Origin: Olsenella uli DSM 7084
GTDB lineage: Bacteria; Actinomycetota; Coriobacteriia; Coriobacteriales; Atopobiaceae
Direction: 5' to 3'
DNA: 64,000 nucleotides
NCBI RefSeq assembly: GCF_000143845.1
Contig: NC_014363.1
Coordinates: 62,001 to 126,000, forward strand
In this document: positions 24,508 to 33,794 of the stretch, piece after piece
How the letters are laid out: the number at the start of each line of letters is the position of its first letter
How positions within the stretch are numbered: the first letter of the stretch is position 1
The notes under the pieces: model-generated
What the model was told of the DNA's origin: nothing
The model's database searches: none
What the model saw: the letters and a program-made list of their open reading frames with translations, nothing else
Made by a program: the position numbers and the translations under genes

Positions 24508-26172
24508 CTAGTAGTGCCTTCCGTAGCGACCGCCACCCATGCTGCGCCCGCGCCCACGCGACCCGCTGAAGAGGCTGCGCGTGGGCTTTGACGCCGAACG
24601 GGTGGGGTTAGGAACGATACGTGCGTCGTCGTAGGTAAACCCCGCAAGGTCCCAGACGGGGACGAGCTTCTTGGTGAAGTACTCGATCTCGCGCAGGGGG
24701 CTTATCTCGTCTGGGGCGACGAAGGTGTAGGCGTGGCCCGTGGCGCCCGCGCGCCCGGTGCGTCCGATGCGGTGGACGTAGTCTTCCGGGTCCATGGGGA
24801 CGTCGTAGTTGACGACGGCGTCTATGCCGCTGACGTCTATGCCACGGCTCATGACGTCGGTTGCCACCAGGACCTGGCACGTGCCCGCACGGAACTTCTC
24901 CAATGCTCGCTCGCGGGCTCTCTGCGGACGGTCTGCGTGCATGACGTCAGCGGAGATGCCCGCCGATTTGAGGCGCTTGTCCAGATCGTCCGCGCGATGC
25001 TTGGTGCGGCAGAAGACCAGCACGCGCTCGGGCTGCACGCCCGCGGCACCTCCCGCAGACAACAGGGCCTCGAGCAGCTGGGTCTTCTGCCCCTGGGTGA
25101 CGGGGCAGAGGTGCTCCTCCACGGTGTCGGCCGTCTCGCCCACATGCGCGACCTCGATCACGACGGGATCCTTGAGCATGGCGTCGACCGTCCCCTTGAT
25201 CGAGGGGGGTATCGTGGCCGAGAAGAGCAGCGTCTGGCGCTCGTCGGGACACTCCTTCACGATGCGGCGGACGCTGGGCCAAAAGCCCATGTCGAGCATG
25301 CGATCGGCCTCGTCCAGCACGAGGACATGCACGTCCTTGAGCGAGACGTGGCCGTGCTCCATGAGATCGATCAGGCGCCCAGGGGTGGCGACAAGCAGGT
25401 CACAGCCACTTTCGAGCCCGCGTATCTGTCGTTCGAACTTCGCCCCGCCCATGACCACGACGGCCCTCTGGCCAGTCTGCTCGCACACGGTGGTGACGAC
25501 GCCCTCGATCTGTGCCGCGAGCTCTCGTGTGGGGGTGACGATCAGGGCGAACGGTCCGAAGGGGTGCGCGTTGGCCTTGGGCTTGCGCATGCCGCCCTGC
25601 CTGCTCGGGTGGGTCTCACAACCCCTGCCGCTCTTGCTGCCCGCAGCCGCCTTCCCATGATGGCGCTTGCGCTTGGGCTTGGTCGGGGCGCTCTCGTCGG
25701 GGCTGCCGCACATGTCGGCAGCCTGGCGTGCAATCTCGGCAGACGCCACCTTCCTGTGGTGCCGACGCCTCCGCCTTGGCTTCGAAGGCGTCGCTCCCGT
25801 GAGGATGTTGCCGTCCGCGTCGACCGCAGCCGAGAGGGACGGATCCCCCTCGCTGCGATCGGCCAGCACGTCGGGACTGCTGGGAACCGCGCCCCCCTCG
25901 ACGGCGTTCTCCTCGCTCTCGTCCCCTTCTTTCCCGGGGGCCGCATCCCTCTCGCGAGCCGCACGAGACAGGGGCTCGATGAGCTGCAGCACGGGCAGGG
26001 CAAAGGCGGCGGTCTTGCCCGTTCCGGTCTGCGCGGAGGCAAGCACGTCCCGACCGGCGAGAATCTCGGGGATCGCTTGTGCCTGGACGGGAGTCGGACG
26101 CGTGAAGCCGAGGGCGTCGACCCCGGCGAGGATGTGCTCGTTTAGCCCGAGCTCGGCAAATTTCTTAGTCAT
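24508..26172 (-). CDS. DEAD-box RNA helicase with a long basic insert
   Basis: The 554-residue RhlE-like helicase uses ATP to unwind RNA duplexes. The Q motif region (FTRPTPVQAQAIPEIL), Walker A AQTGTGKT (47-54), PTRELAAQ, VLDEADRML, FSATIP and HRIGRTGRAG are all present. Between motif I and the PTREL motif lies an insert of roughly 130 residues (about 70-205), with runs such as KPRRRRRHHRK and KPKRKRHHGK. Ordinary members have about 30-40 residues there. The tail is Gly/Arg-rich (GSRGRGRSMGGGRYGR). The ATG at 26172 fits the family N-terminus, but no good ribosome site is seen; a TTG six codons upstream has GGGAG just before it. Confidence 0.88.
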   Translation of the reverse strand: MTKKFAELGLNEHILAGVDALGFTRPTPVQAQAIPEILAGRDVLASAQTGTGKTAAFALPVLQLIEPLSRAARERDAAPGKEGDESEENAVEGGAVPSSPDVLADRSEGDPSLSAAVDADGNILTGATPSKPRRRRRHHRKVASAEIARQAADMCGSPDESAPTKPKRKRHHGKAAAGSKSGRGCETHPSRQGGMRKPKANAHPFGPFALIVTPTRELAAQIEGVVTTVCEQTGQRAVVVMGGAKFERQIRGLESGCDLLVATPGRLIDLMEHGHVSLKDVHVLVLDEADRMLDMGFWPSVRRIVKECPDERQTLLFSATIPPSIKGTVDAMLKDPVVIEVAHVGETADTVEEHLCPVTQGQKTQLLEALLSAGGAAGVQPERVLVFCRTKHRADDLDKRLKSAGISADVMHADRPQRARERALEKFRAGTCQVLVATDVMSRGIDVSGIDAVVNYDVPMDPEDYVHRIGRTGRAGATGHAYTFVAPDEISPLREIEYFTKKLVPVWDLAGFTYDDARIVPNPTRSASKPTRSLFSGSRGRGRSMGGGRYGRHY

Positions 26173-26708
26173 AGGGATAGTATCTACCAACTGCTCCCTT
26201 TTTGCAGTACGCAAGGTGGTTGGACACGCGTTTCCACATGTCGGGCTAGTCTCACCCACGCATGCGCTGGCCTCCTTTCCGCATGTCTCTGCCCGCCTAC
26301 CTTCGGCAGGCTAGTGACACGCACCTGGTTGCCTTCAGCTACCACTTAGATTATCGTCGCAGCCCTCGCGTACACTCCCGCTGCATCCGATCTGTATGGC
26401 AACGCAACTTGGATAAAAGCTGCTACTCTGTACACCACGGAGGTGCTCTATGAGGTGGTTGGTGGCGTGCCGTCCTAACGTGTCTAGACGTAACGGCTGC
26501 CTGTCATATCTGCTTTGGTCGAGAGGGACATCTTTCTTCCATGAGCTGGAACGAAAACGCGGATTTACTTTTGCCGCGAATGCGCTAGCGCCACGCTGCT
26601 CCTTGGCAGCTTGGTGCAGTACGGGCCCGATGTCGTTCGCTGCGGCCGGAGTTCTCGGCGCGTTTCTTTCGCTGACAGGCTCTGCCAGATAGCCTGATAG
26701 GAGAAGCA
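26173..26708. other. Intergenic region upstream of metA
   Basis: This 536-base region separates the helicase (minus) from metA (plus) and is less GC-rich than its surroundings. No SAM riboswitch or other known leader was recognised. An 80-codon frame at 26450-26692 has a good ribosome site (GGAGGTG) but a Cys/Arg/Ser-rich product that looks like no known protein. The metA ribosome site AGGAG is at 26700. Confidence 0.45.
26450..26692 (+). CDS. Possible small ORF upstream of metA
   Basis: This 80-codon frame starts with ATG 7 bases after GGAGGTG and stops 16 bases before metA. Composition is unusual (many Cys, Arg, Ser), and no family was recognised. It could be a translated leader that affects metA, or chance. 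I include it only because the ribosome site is good. Confidence 0.25.
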   Translation: MRWLVACRPNVSRRNGCLSYLLWSRGTSFFHELERKRGFTFAANALAPRCSLAAWCSTGPMSFAAAGVLGAFLSLTGSAR

Positions 26709-27680
26709 ATGCCCATCAACATACCCGATGGCCTGCCTGCCAAGAGGATCCTGAGAGAGGAGCGCATCTTCGCCCTCGAGGAAGAGGTCGCCTCCCGTCA
26801 GGAGATCCGCCCGCTCAAAGTGGTCATCCTCAACCTGATGCCCACCAAGGTGGAGACGGAGACGCAGATACTGCGCCTGATCTCCAAGTCGCCCCTGCAG
26901 GTGGACTGTGACTTCATGCGCGTCTCCTCGCACGAGAGCACCCATGTCTCGGCGGATCACCTGGTCAAGTTCTACGACACGTTCGAGAGCTTTCGCGACA
27001 AGGACTATGACGGCATGATCATCACGGGTGCCCCGGTGGAGCACCTGGCGTTTGGTGACGTGGACTACTGGGACGAGCTCTGTCAGATCATGGACTGGAG
27101 CCAGGAGCACGTGTTCTCGACCATGTACTTGTGCTGGGGTGCGATGGCTGCGCTCTGGCACCTCTACCAAATCCCCAAGCGCCAGATGGGCTCCAAGCTC
27201 TTTGGCGTGTTCAGGCAGCGTCTCTGCGACGAGTACAGCTTTCTCACCAACGGCTTCGACGAGGTACACAACATGCCGCACTCGCGACATGCGGCGATCG
27301 AGAGCTCGGAGCTGGCCCACCATCCCGAGCTGCGCGTGCTGAGCGAGGGGCTCGATTCCGGCCCTGCGCTCATCGCGACGCGCGACTTCCACGAGGTGTA
27401 CGTCACGGGACACTTCGAGTACGGACGAGACACGCTGGCCAGCGAGTTCTGGCGCGACTTTCACAAGGGACTGCCCATCCGTGTACCGGAGAACTACTTC
27501 CCTGACGACGATCCGGAGAGGCAGCCCCCCTTCACCTGGCGCGCGCACGCCAACCTGCTCTACCGCAACTGGCTCAACTGGATCTACCAGATGACGCCAT
27601 ATGACTTGGACGAGATTCCGCGGGCGATCGCATCCCTGCGCGCCGACTCCGATGGCATGGTGGACAAGTTCGACGCATAG
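26709..27680 (+). CDS. metA: Homoserine O-acyltransferase MetA, probably acetyl-CoA specific
   Basis: The 323-residue enzyme activates homoserine for methionine synthesis. Cys142 (YLCWGA) is the acyl-enzyme nucleophile. His235 and Glu237 (GHFEYGRDTL) complete the site. Residue 111 is Glu (ITGAPVEHL). In characterised MetA proteins, Glu111 goes with acetyl-CoA and Gly111 with succinyl-CoA, so the product is probably O-acetylhomoserine. The name 'succinyltransferase' would then mislead. AGGAGAAGC precedes the ATG. It converges on the phosphodiesterase gene. No methionine riboswitch was seen. Confidence 0.93.
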   Translation: MPINIPDGLPAKRILREERIFALEEEVASRQEIRPLKVVILNLMPTKVETETQILRLISKSPLQVDCDFMRVSSHESTHVSADHLVKFYDTFESFRDKDYDGMIITGAPVEHLAFGDVDYWDELCQIMDWSQEHVFSTMYLCWGAMAALWHLYQIPKRQMGSKLFGVFRQRLCDEYSFLTNGFDEVHNMPHSRHAAIESSELAHHPELRVLSEGLDSGPALIATRDFHEVYVTGHFEYGRDTLASEFWRDFHKGLPIRVPENYFPDDDPERQPPFTWRAHANLLYRNWLNWIYQMTPYDLDEIPRAIASLRADSDGMVDKFDA

Positions 27681-27749
27681 GGGCTGCAGGAGACGGGGGC
27701 TGCGGGAGGCTACGCTGCAGGCGCAGGATGCTCGCGCCCCGCCCGAAAC

Positions 27750-28322
27750 CTACGCCCCAAGCGCGACGTGTCGCAGCTCACCGTCCTCCCAGACGCCAAA
27801 GCCGTGCGTCCCGTCCTTGGGGATGCCCACGCTCCCAGGGTTGAAGACGGTGATGCCGGGATGGCTCTCGCTCTGCTCGCGCACCTTCTTGTGCGTGTGT
27901 CCATACACAAGCACAGAGCCTGCAGGCAGCTGGGGCCACCTGTCGATGCTGTTGTGGATGCCTGGTCCGTACACATGCCCGTGCGTCAGGAAGAGCTCGC
28001 GACCGCGTCCGCCCGTCACGGGGTTGGTGGCGTCCGGGTCCCACAGCACGTTGTAGTCCGCCATGCAGGGAAAGCTCAGCACCATCTGATCGACCTCGGC
28101 CTCGCAGTTGCCGCGCACGGCGATGATACGCTCGCCGATGCCGTTCAGCATCTCGACGACGTCCTTGGGGGCGTAGTCATCGGGCAGGTCGTTGCGCGGC
28201 CCGTGGTAGAGCAGGTCGCCGAGAAGAACGACCCTGTCAGGCCGGATCTCGTCCATGGCGTCCATAAGCCTCTTGCACCAAGACGCGGCGCCGTGGATGT
28301 CGGATGCGATAAGTAGTCTCAT
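27750..28322 (-). CDS. YfcE/MJ0936-type metallophosphoesterase
   Basis: The 190-residue phosphodiesterase has all the two-metal motifs: SDIHG at 7-11, LLGDLLYHGPRN, AVRGNCEAEVD, LTHGH and YGHTHK. These enzymes hydrolyse phosphodiesters in vitro; the physiological substrate is unsettled. GAAGGAG lies about 6 bases before the ATG at 28322. It stands alone, convergent with metA. Confidence 0.9.
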   Translation of the reverse strand: MRLLIASDIHGAASWCKRLMDAMDEIRPDRVVLLGDLLYHGPRNDLPDDYAPKDVVEMLNGIGERIIAVRGNCEAEVDQMVLSFPCMADYNVLWDPDATNPVTGGRGRELFLTHGHVYGPGIHNSIDRWPQLPAGSVLVYGHTHKKVREQSESHPGITVFNPGSVGIPKDGTHGFGVWEDGELRHVALGA

Positions 28323-28953
28323 GTTTGTCTCCTTCGGTCGGGTCTCGCTTGGCTGGTGGGTCGGTTTCGTTAGGCCGACAGGTCAGCGACAGCCTAGCGC
28401 GGCAATTAATTGCCCGATGTCTTGTCGGGCGTCGCCTTCTTGTCGGTGTCCTATCGGCGTCTCTGCCGCAGCGTCCCCACTGCAGCCTCGTCCTCACTGT
28501 ATTCAGATTGATCGACTTGAGCCGACCGACGTAGCCGTCTTGGCAAGAAATACGTTTTAACCTAGGTGTGGACCATGCTCCCATCGAGGCCATGCCCTTG
28601 GTTTGGGTTTGGCTCGTGCCATGCACGCACGGCAGGCATGCATGGCAGACACGCCGTGGTCACGGGATGCACGGCAAGTGCGCACACGTAGCGAGTTGTT
28701 GCGAAGTTCTCTTCAGTCGCGCTCACAGAAGTTGTCCAGCCGTCCGTGCGCCTTCGAAAAGTGGATGGCTTGAGAGGTATTGTGAATTTGCTTCCCCCAT
28801 CCCTCTGACCGGAAGGCCCGCCCATGAGTCGGTTTTCACCGCGCTTCACGCCAGGCCGTGCAGGGGATCTGGTCTCGCATGATCGGACGCGATGCCTCCG
28901 AGGCGGTCCGTAAGGGGAGCGGCATTCCCAAGAATCAAACCGCAGGTCCCAGG

Positions 28954-29064
28954 CGAAAGTGCCAAAAGTCCCTCAGGGACTTTTGGCACTTTCGGTAATT
29001 TATGTATGTCTACCTGTATGAATGCATAAAAGTAGCAAAAGTCGCTCAGGAGCTTTTGTTACTT
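28954..29064. repeat. Paired-hairpin repeat element, copy 2
   Basis: Hairpin one (28954-28994) is a perfect 19-bp stem with the loop tca; its core CAAAAGTCCC-tca-GGGACTTTTG matches hairpin one of the first copy. After 35 bases, hairpin two (29030-29064) is imperfect and begins AAGTAGCAAAAG, ending CTTTTGTTACTT. Both spacers contain TTTATG soon after the first hairpin. This copy is between divergent genes, so it is not simply a terminator. Confidence 0.85.
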
Positions 29065-29211
29065 CCCCGCTCGTTTCCCCGCTCGTGCGGGCCGTCTTGC
29101 CGTCGACGTCCCGCACGCCCTTGCCCACTCGTCGGTCTCACTGCGCCCGCAATCCCGCGATCCCTGCCAGCCGTGCTCGCCGTCCCACTTCCCGTCTACT
29201 GCGCAGCTGCA

Positions 29212-29254
29212 TGCACACGTGGGCCATGAACCTTGTGCACACGTGGGCCATGAA
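29212..29254 (+). repeat. 19-bp direct repeat upstream of dnaK
   Basis: TGCACACGTGGGCCATGAA occurs at 29212-29230 and again, without mismatch, at 29236-29254 (24-base period). It contains the palindrome CACGTG. It could be a regulatory site for the heat-shock operon or a recent duplication. Confidence 0.75.
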
Positions 29255-29287
29255 TCCATCCCAATCATGAAATCTCATGTGAAGAGA

Positions 29288-29303
29288 CTTAGATTATGTA
29301 TAG
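29288..29303 (+). promoter_or_regulatory. CTTAGAT...TATAG element before dnaK (possible HspR site)
   Basis: CTTAGAT at 29288-29294 is followed 4 bases later by TATAG at 29299-29303. The clpB upstream region has CTTAGAT (35180-35186), with TATAG at 35192-35196. Similar CTTAG/CTAAG half-sites precede hsp20. An HspR-type repressor is encoded at the end of the dnaK operon, so this is a likely operator overlapping the -10 region. Confidence 0.5.
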
Positions 29304-29401
29304 AATCAAAACGCATGGGAACAAACAGAACCGTACAACCAGGAACCACTGCTCCCAAGGCGCACCGGGCGTCTGGCGGGCACTAGGAAAGGAACCATAC
29401 C

Positions 29402-31294
29402 ATGGGCAAGATTCTCGGCATCGACCTTGGTACCACTAACTCCGCGATGGCGGTCCTCGAGGGCGGTGAGCCCACGATCATCGTCAACGCCGAGGGCGAG
29501 CGCACTACCCCGTCCGTCATCGGATTCCGCGCCGATGGCGACCGCATCGTCGGCAAGGCGGCCAAGAACCAGGCCGTCACCAACCCCAAGAACACGGTCT
29601 TCTCCATCAAGCGCTTCATGGGGCGTCGCTACAACGAGGTCTCCTCCGAGCTCAAGACCGTCCCCTACACCGTCAAAGCCGGCACGGGCGACCGTGCCGT
29701 GGTCGAGATCGAGGGCGAGGACTTCACGCCCGAGCAGATCTCTGCCATGACCCTGGCAAAGATGAAGGCGGACGCCGAGAAGTACCTGGGCGAGTCCGTC
29801 ACTGACGCGGTCATCACCGTTCCGGCCTACTTCAACGACGCGCAGCGTCAGGCCACCAAGGACGCCGGCAAGATCGCGGGCCTCAACGTCCAGCGCATCG
29901 TCAACGAGCCCACTGCGGCCGCCCTTGCCTACGGCCTGGACAAGAAGGACATCGACCAGAAGGTCCTGGTCTTCGACCTGGGCGGCGGCACCTTCGACGT
30001 CTCCCTCCTCGACCTTGCCGACGGCGTGGTCGAGGTCCTGGCCACCAATGGTGACAACCACCTGGGTGGGGATGACTGGGACCAGAAGGTCATCGACTGG
30101 ATGGCCGACAAGTTCCAGTCCGAGAACGGCATCGACCTGCGCCGTGACCCCATGACCCTGCAGCGTCTCAAGGAGGCCGCGGAGAACGCCAAGAAGGAGC
30201 TCTCCTCCGCCCAGCAGACCGAGATCAACCTCCCCTTCATTGCCATGGACGCCAACGGTCCCAAGAACCTGATGTACACCCTGACCCGTGCCGAGTTCGA
30301 GCGCATCACGCGCGACCTCCTCGACCGCTGCAAGGGTCCCGTCACCAAGGCCCTGCGTGACGCCGGCCTGCAGATCTCCGACGTCAACGAGGTCATCCTC
30401 GTCGGCGGCTCCTCGCGTATGCCCGCCGTGCAGGACCTCGTCAAGACCATGACCGGCAAGCAGCCCAACATGTCCGTCAACCCGGACGAGGTCGTCGCCG
30501 ATGGCGCCGCCATCCAGGGCGGTGTCCTCACGGGCGACGTCTTGGGCATCCTGCTGCTCGACGTCACGCCGCTCTCCCTGGGCGTCGAGACCATGGGTGG
30601 CGTCATGACCAAGATGATCGACCGTAACACCACCATCCCGACCTCCAAGACCGAGATCTACTCCACGGCAGCCGACAACCAGACCTCCGTCGAGATCAAC
30701 GTCCTGCAGGGCGAGCGCGAGATGGCGGCCGACAACAAGAGCCTCGGCAAGTTCAACCTGACGGGCATCCCCTCCGCGCGTCGTGGCGTCCCCCAGATCG
30801 AGGTAACCTTCGACATCGACGCCAACGGCATCGTGAAGGTCACCGCCAAGGACAAGGGCACCGGCAAGCAGCAGCAGATCACCATCTCCGGCTCCACGGC
30901 GCTCTCGGACGACGAGGTCGATCGCATGGTCAAGGACGCCGAGTCCCACGCCGAGGAGGACAAGAAGCACAAGGACGAGATCGAGGTCCGCAACCAGACC
31001 GACTCTCTGTGCTACTCCACCGAGCAGACGCTCAAGGACCTCGGCGACAAGGTCCCCGCCGACATGAAGAAGCAGGTCGAGGATGCCGTGACCGACGCCA
31101 AGAAGGCACTCGACGGCACCGACATCGACGCCATCAAGTCGGCAGGCGAGAAGCTCCAGGAGGTCGGTCACAAGCTGGCCGAGATCGTCTACTCCGACAC
31201 GGCCGCCCAGGCCTCTGGCGACCAGGCGACCGGAGGGGCGGATGACGTGGTCGATGCCGACTACGAGGTCGTGGATGACAAGGACGAGCGGTAA
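29402..31294 (+). CDS. dnaK: Molecular chaperone DnaK (Hsp70)
   Basis: This is a 630-residue Hsp70. The ATPase domain starts with [17 protein letters not shown], and [12 protein letters not shown] and the [13 protein letters not shown] motif are present. The linker and substrate-binding domain follow ([16 protein letters not shown]), and the C-terminal lid ends in an acidic tail. It folds proteins with DnaJ and GrpE, encoded next in the operon. GGAAAGGA precedes the ATG. Expression is probably repressed by HspR from the last gene of the operon. Confidence 0.97.
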   Translation: MGKILGIDLGTTNSAMAVLEGGEPTIIVNAEGERTTPSVIGFRADGDRIVGKAAKNQAVTNPKNTVFSIKRFMGRRYNEVSSELKTVPYTVKAGTGDRAVVEIEGEDFTPEQISAMTLAKMKADAEKYLGESVTDAVITVPAYFNDAQRQATKDAGKIAGLNVQRIVNEPTAAALAYGLDKKDIDQKVLVFDLGGGTFDVSLLDLADGVVEVLATNGDNHLGGDDWDQKVIDWMADKFQSENGIDLRRDPMTLQRLKEAAENAKKELSSAQQTEINLPFIAMDANGPKNLMYTLTRAEFERITRDLLDRCKGPVTKALRDAGLQISDVNEVILVGGSSRMPAVQDLVKTMTGKQPNMSVNPDEVVADGAAIQGGVLTGDVLGILLLDVTPLSLGVETMGGVMTKMIDRNTTIPTSKTEIYSTAADNQTSVEINVLQGEREMAADNKSLGKFNLTGIPSARRGVPQIEVTFDIDANGIVKVTAKDKGTGKQQQITISGSTALSDDEVDRMVKDAESHAEEDKKHKDEIEVRNQTDSLCYSTEQTLKDLGDKVPADMKKQVEDAVTDAKKALDGTDIDAIKSAGEKLQEVGHKLAEIVYSDTAAQASGDQATGGADDVVDADYEVVDDKDER

Positions 31295-31306
31295 AGGGTG
31301 ACAGGC

Positions 31307-32170
31307 ATGTCTGTTGCTGACGAGAAGCGAGAGGGGACGGCCCCGTCGGCCGTCCCCCAGGGGAGTCCCGAGGAGGGTGACGTGAGGGTGCCGATTGACG
31401 CCGGAGGCGATACCAAGGCTGCGACCGCAGACGACGGGGCAGGGGTCGTGGAGGCCGAGCCCGCGGACGTCGATGACGAGCGTGCCCGCGTCGAGGCCGC
31501 CATCAGGGCCGGCGAGCAGGCGGCTGAGGACGACTTCAAGGCCGACGCCGATAAGGTGCGCGCTGAGCGCGACGAGTTGCAGCGCCAGCTTGACTCCGTG
31601 GCAGATGACATCGCGGCTGCCAAGAAGCAGGCTGCGGACTCCGCCGAGCGCCTTGTCCGCCTGCAGGCGGATTGGGACAACTATCGTCGCCGCACCGCCG
31701 CCGAGCGTCTGGCCGAGCGGGAGCGCGCGGCCGAGAAGCTCGTGCTCAACCTGCTCCCCATCCTTGACGACATGGAGCGCGCCTCCGAGCATGCCGTCCA
31801 GAACAACGCGGACGACGCCAACCTCATGCAGTTCGTCGAAGGCGTCAATGCGGTGCACGACAAGATGCTGGGCGTCTTGGGCAAGGAGGGCGTCGAGGTC
31901 ATCGACCCTGCTGGCGAGGCCTTCGATCCCCTGGTCCATCAGGCGGTAGGCCGCGTCGAGGACGGCGAGGCCTACGACGAGTCGATCGCCCAGGTGTACC
32001 AGAAGGGCTACGCCATGGGTGGCAAGGTCATCCGCAACGCCATGGTCACGGTGACCTATGGTGGTCCTAAGCGGCCTGCCCCGGAACCTGCGGAGGAGTC
32101 CCCAGAGGGATCCGTAGCGTCTGGGACGGACGAAGCCAGCGACCCCGGAACTACCGAGGACGAAGAGTAA
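31307..32170 (+). CDS. grpE: Nucleotide exchange factor GrpE
   Basis: The 287-residue protein is longer than most GrpE (about 180-220 residues) because both ends carry acidic, disordered extensions. The conserved part is a long coiled coil (ERDELQRQLDSVADDIAAAKKQ... LVRLQADWDNYRRRT) followed by the beta domain (GVEVIDPAGEAFDPLVHQAV and VYQKGYAMGGKVIRNAMVTV). It releases ADP from DnaK. ATG 31307 is preferred; a GTG at 31298 overlaps the only ribosome site (AAAGGG). It is 12 bases after dnaK. Confidence 0.93.
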   Translation: MSVADEKREGTAPSAVPQGSPEEGDVRVPIDAGGDTKAATADDGAGVVEAEPADVDDERARVEAAIRAGEQAAEDDFKADADKVRAERDELQRQLDSVADDIAAAKKQAADSAERLVRLQADWDNYRRRTAAERLAERERAAEKLVLNLLPILDDMERASEHAVQNNADDANLMQFVEGVNAVHDKMLGVLGKEGVEVIDPAGEAFDPLVHQAVGRVEDGEAYDESIAQVYQKGYAMGGKVIRNAMVTVTYGGPKRPAPEPAEESPEGSVASGTDEASDPGTTEDEE

Positions 32171-32236
32171 GTGCCTACGCGCCCGGGCCCCGCAAAGGTT
32201 CGGGCGCGAACGTCTGAGAGGAGGCGTGCGCCTCAC

Positions 32237-33208
32237 ATGGCTGGAAAGAACTACTACGACGTCCTGGGCGTGAAGCGTGACGCCACAGCTGACGACATCA
32301 AGAAATCGTTTCGCAAGCTCGCTGCCAAGTACCATCCTGACGCAGGTGGGGACGAGAAGAGGTTCAAGGAGGTCAGCGAGGCCTACACCACGCTCTCCGA
32401 TCCCCAGAAGCGCAAGGAGTACGACCAGATGCTGATGTTCGGCGGCATCCCGGGCGCTGACTTTGGCGGGTCGGGCGGTCGCAACCGTGGTGGCTACACC
32501 TACACCACGAACGTGGGCGGCGCCGACTGGTCCGAGATCTTCGACAACATCCGCGCCGGGGACGGGGCGTTCGGCGGCTTCGACTTCAGCAGCATCTTTG
32601 GCGGACAGGGTGCCACGCGTCAGGCCTCGGGCCGACCCGTCAAGGGCGGCGACCTGACAATGACCATAGAGATCAGTGCCGACGAGGCGTTTGCGGGCGC
32701 CCAGCGCAAGGTCAGCTACACCGTACCCTCCACGGGCGAGCAGCAGTCCCTCAACGTGAAGGTCCCCGCCGGCGCGGTCGATGGCGGCAAGCTGCGCTAT
32801 CGTGGACGCGGCGAGTACGGCATGAACGGCGGCGCCCGTGGCGACCTGGTCGTGACGACCAGGGTGGCCGAGCACCCCGTCTTCAAGCGCGATGGCGCCG
32901 ACGTCCGCATGGAGCTGCCGATCAGCGTGTTCGAGGCGGCGCTCGGCGCAAATGTCGACGTCCCCACGCCCGGTGGCACCGAGGTCCGCCTGAAGGTGCC
33001 CGCAGGTACGCAGGACGGCAAGACCTTCCGCTTCCGTGACCTCGGGGCGCCGGACGTCAAGCGTAAGGGGAGTCGCGGCGCGCTCTACGTGACGGTCAAA
33101 GTCCAGGTGCCCACGCGCCTCTCGGTCAAGGAGCGCGAGGCGCTGGAGGCGCTGCGCGACGGTGACGGGCGCGAGTACCGAAGGGACGTGGAGCGCTATG
33201 GCGCGTAG
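32237..33208 (+). CDS. DnaJ-family co-chaperone without zinc finger (CbpA-like)
   Basis: The 323-residue protein has a J domain ([17 protein letters not shown], with HPD at 33-35), a Gly/Phe-rich region at about 70-130 and the C-terminal substrate-binding domain ([18 protein letters not shown] and [17 protein letters not shown]). The four CxxCxGxG zinc-finger repeats of standard DnaJ are missing. The protein is therefore a class B J-protein, although it occupies the dnaJ place in the operon. It activates DnaK ATPase. ATG 32237 fits the family start, with AGGAGG about 12 bases upstream. It overlaps hspR by 11 bases. Confidence 0.92.
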   Translation: MAGKNYYDVLGVKRDATADDIKKSFRKLAAKYHPDAGGDEKRFKEVSEAYTTLSDPQKRKEYDQMLMFGGIPGADFGGSGGRNRGGYTYTTNVGGADWSEIFDNIRAGDGAFGGFDFSSIFGGQGATRQASGRPVKGGDLTMTIEISADEAFAGAQRKVSYTVPSTGEQQSLNVKVPAGAVDGGKLRYRGRGEYGMNGGARGDLVVTTRVAEHPVFKRDGADVRMELPISVFEAALGANVDVPTPGGTEVRLKVPAGTQDGKTFRFRDLGAPDVKRKGSRGALYVTVKVQVPTRLSVKEREALEALRDGDGREYRRDVERYGA

Positions 33209-33632
33209 CGAGGCGGACGGCAAGGACAAGCCCCTGTATATGATCAGCGTGGCGGCGGAGCTCACAGGCATGCACCCGCAGACGCTGCGCGTATACGAGC
33301 AGAAGGGCCTGGTCAACCCAGGCCGCTCGCGTGGAAACACGCGTCTGTACTCGGCGCGCGACATCGAACGCCTCAACCTCATCAGCAAGCTTACCGACGA
33401 GGGCATCAACCTCGCCGGCGTCGTCCGCATCCTCGACATGCGCGAGCGCGCGCTCGAGCGCGACGAGGAGATAGACCGCCTGCGCGTACGCATCCGCGAG
33501 CTCGAGGACGACATCCATGAGCTTCGCATGAGGGAGCGCATCACTGCCCTGGCGCGCTACGATGGGGCAGGTCCCGAGCAGGTCATGCGCGGGCTCTTGT
33601 CCATCCCTCGCGATGAGGGCGTGGACGCCTAG
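33198..33632 (+). CDS. hspR: Heat-shock repressor HspR (MerR family)
   Basis: The 144-residue MerR-type protein has its helix-turn-helix at about 14-85 ([31 protein letters not shown]), followed by a coiled coil ([22 protein letters not shown]). HspR represses dnaK and often clpB in actinobacteria, with DnaK as co-repressor. Here the gene is last in the dnaK operon, overlapping dnaJ, which gives feedback. Likely targets are the CTTAG/CTAAG sites upstream of dnaK, clpB and hsp20. The classical Streptomyces site is CTTGAGT-N7-ACTCAAG, so the sequence here would be a variant. Confidence 0.93.
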   Translation: MARSEADGKDKPLYMISVAAELTGMHPQTLRVYEQKGLVNPGRSRGNTRLYSARDIERLNLISKLTDEGINLAGVVRILDMRERALERDEEIDRLRVRIRELEDDIHELRMRERITALARYDGAGPEQVMRGLLSIPRDEGVDA

Positions 33633-33703
33633 CAGGTCAGCCCCTTGATCTGGAGGGGTCGAACGTCCCCTATGCGAGCGTCTCTCCCCTTGGAAAATCC
33701 CCC

Positions 33704-33735
33704 TTGTGCAGAAATCATTGTGATATCATAATGAT
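33704..33735 (+). promoter_or_regulatory. Promoter and palindromic operator of the SPFH/RHH operon
   Basis: TTGTGC (33704-33709) and CATAAT (33727-33732) are 17 bases apart. A nearly perfect 22-bp palindrome covers the -10 box: ATCATT (33714-33719) and AATGAT (33730-33735) flank the central TGATATCA (33721-33728), with one mismatched pair. This indicates a dedicated repressor site. Confidence 0.7.
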
Positions 33736-33794
33736 GCGTACCGAGGACAACGCCTCCATGGGGGAGGCGTCCTCTCGCCTGAAGGGGAGCAAAG

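Larger units (their letters stand above)
28323..29401. other. Long intergenic region upstream of dnaK, no gene seen
   Basis: These 1,079 bases contain no credible gene. In order they hold a perfect palindrome GGCAATTAATTGCC (28401-28414); a small CCCGA/TCGGG hairpin just after it; imperfect repeats of GCACGGCA/GCATGGCA between 28620 and 28675; the second paired-hairpin element (28954-29064); a 19-bp direct repeat (29212-29254); and the dnaK promoter area with CTTAGAT (29288-29294). Frames of about 100 codons here have biased, unnatural composition. Confidence 0.5.

Noticed and set aside
26173-26708. Possible SAM riboswitch upstream of metA
   Set aside because: No conserved S-box, SAM-II or SAM-IV core could be recognised by eye. 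A covariance search with the Rfam SAM models would be decisive.
28568-28882. A 104-codon frame in the dnaK upstream region
   Set aside because: It has no ribosome site, is Cys/His/Arg-rich and overlaps repeat-like sequence; it is not a likely gene.
29306-33544. An open frame of 1,412 codons on the minus strand across dnaK-grpE-dnaJ-hspR
   Set aside because: It is the antisense of four clearly conserved genes. GC-rich codon use removes stop codons from the opposite strand. Its translation is a Val/Leu/Asp/Gly-rich run without any recognisable domain.
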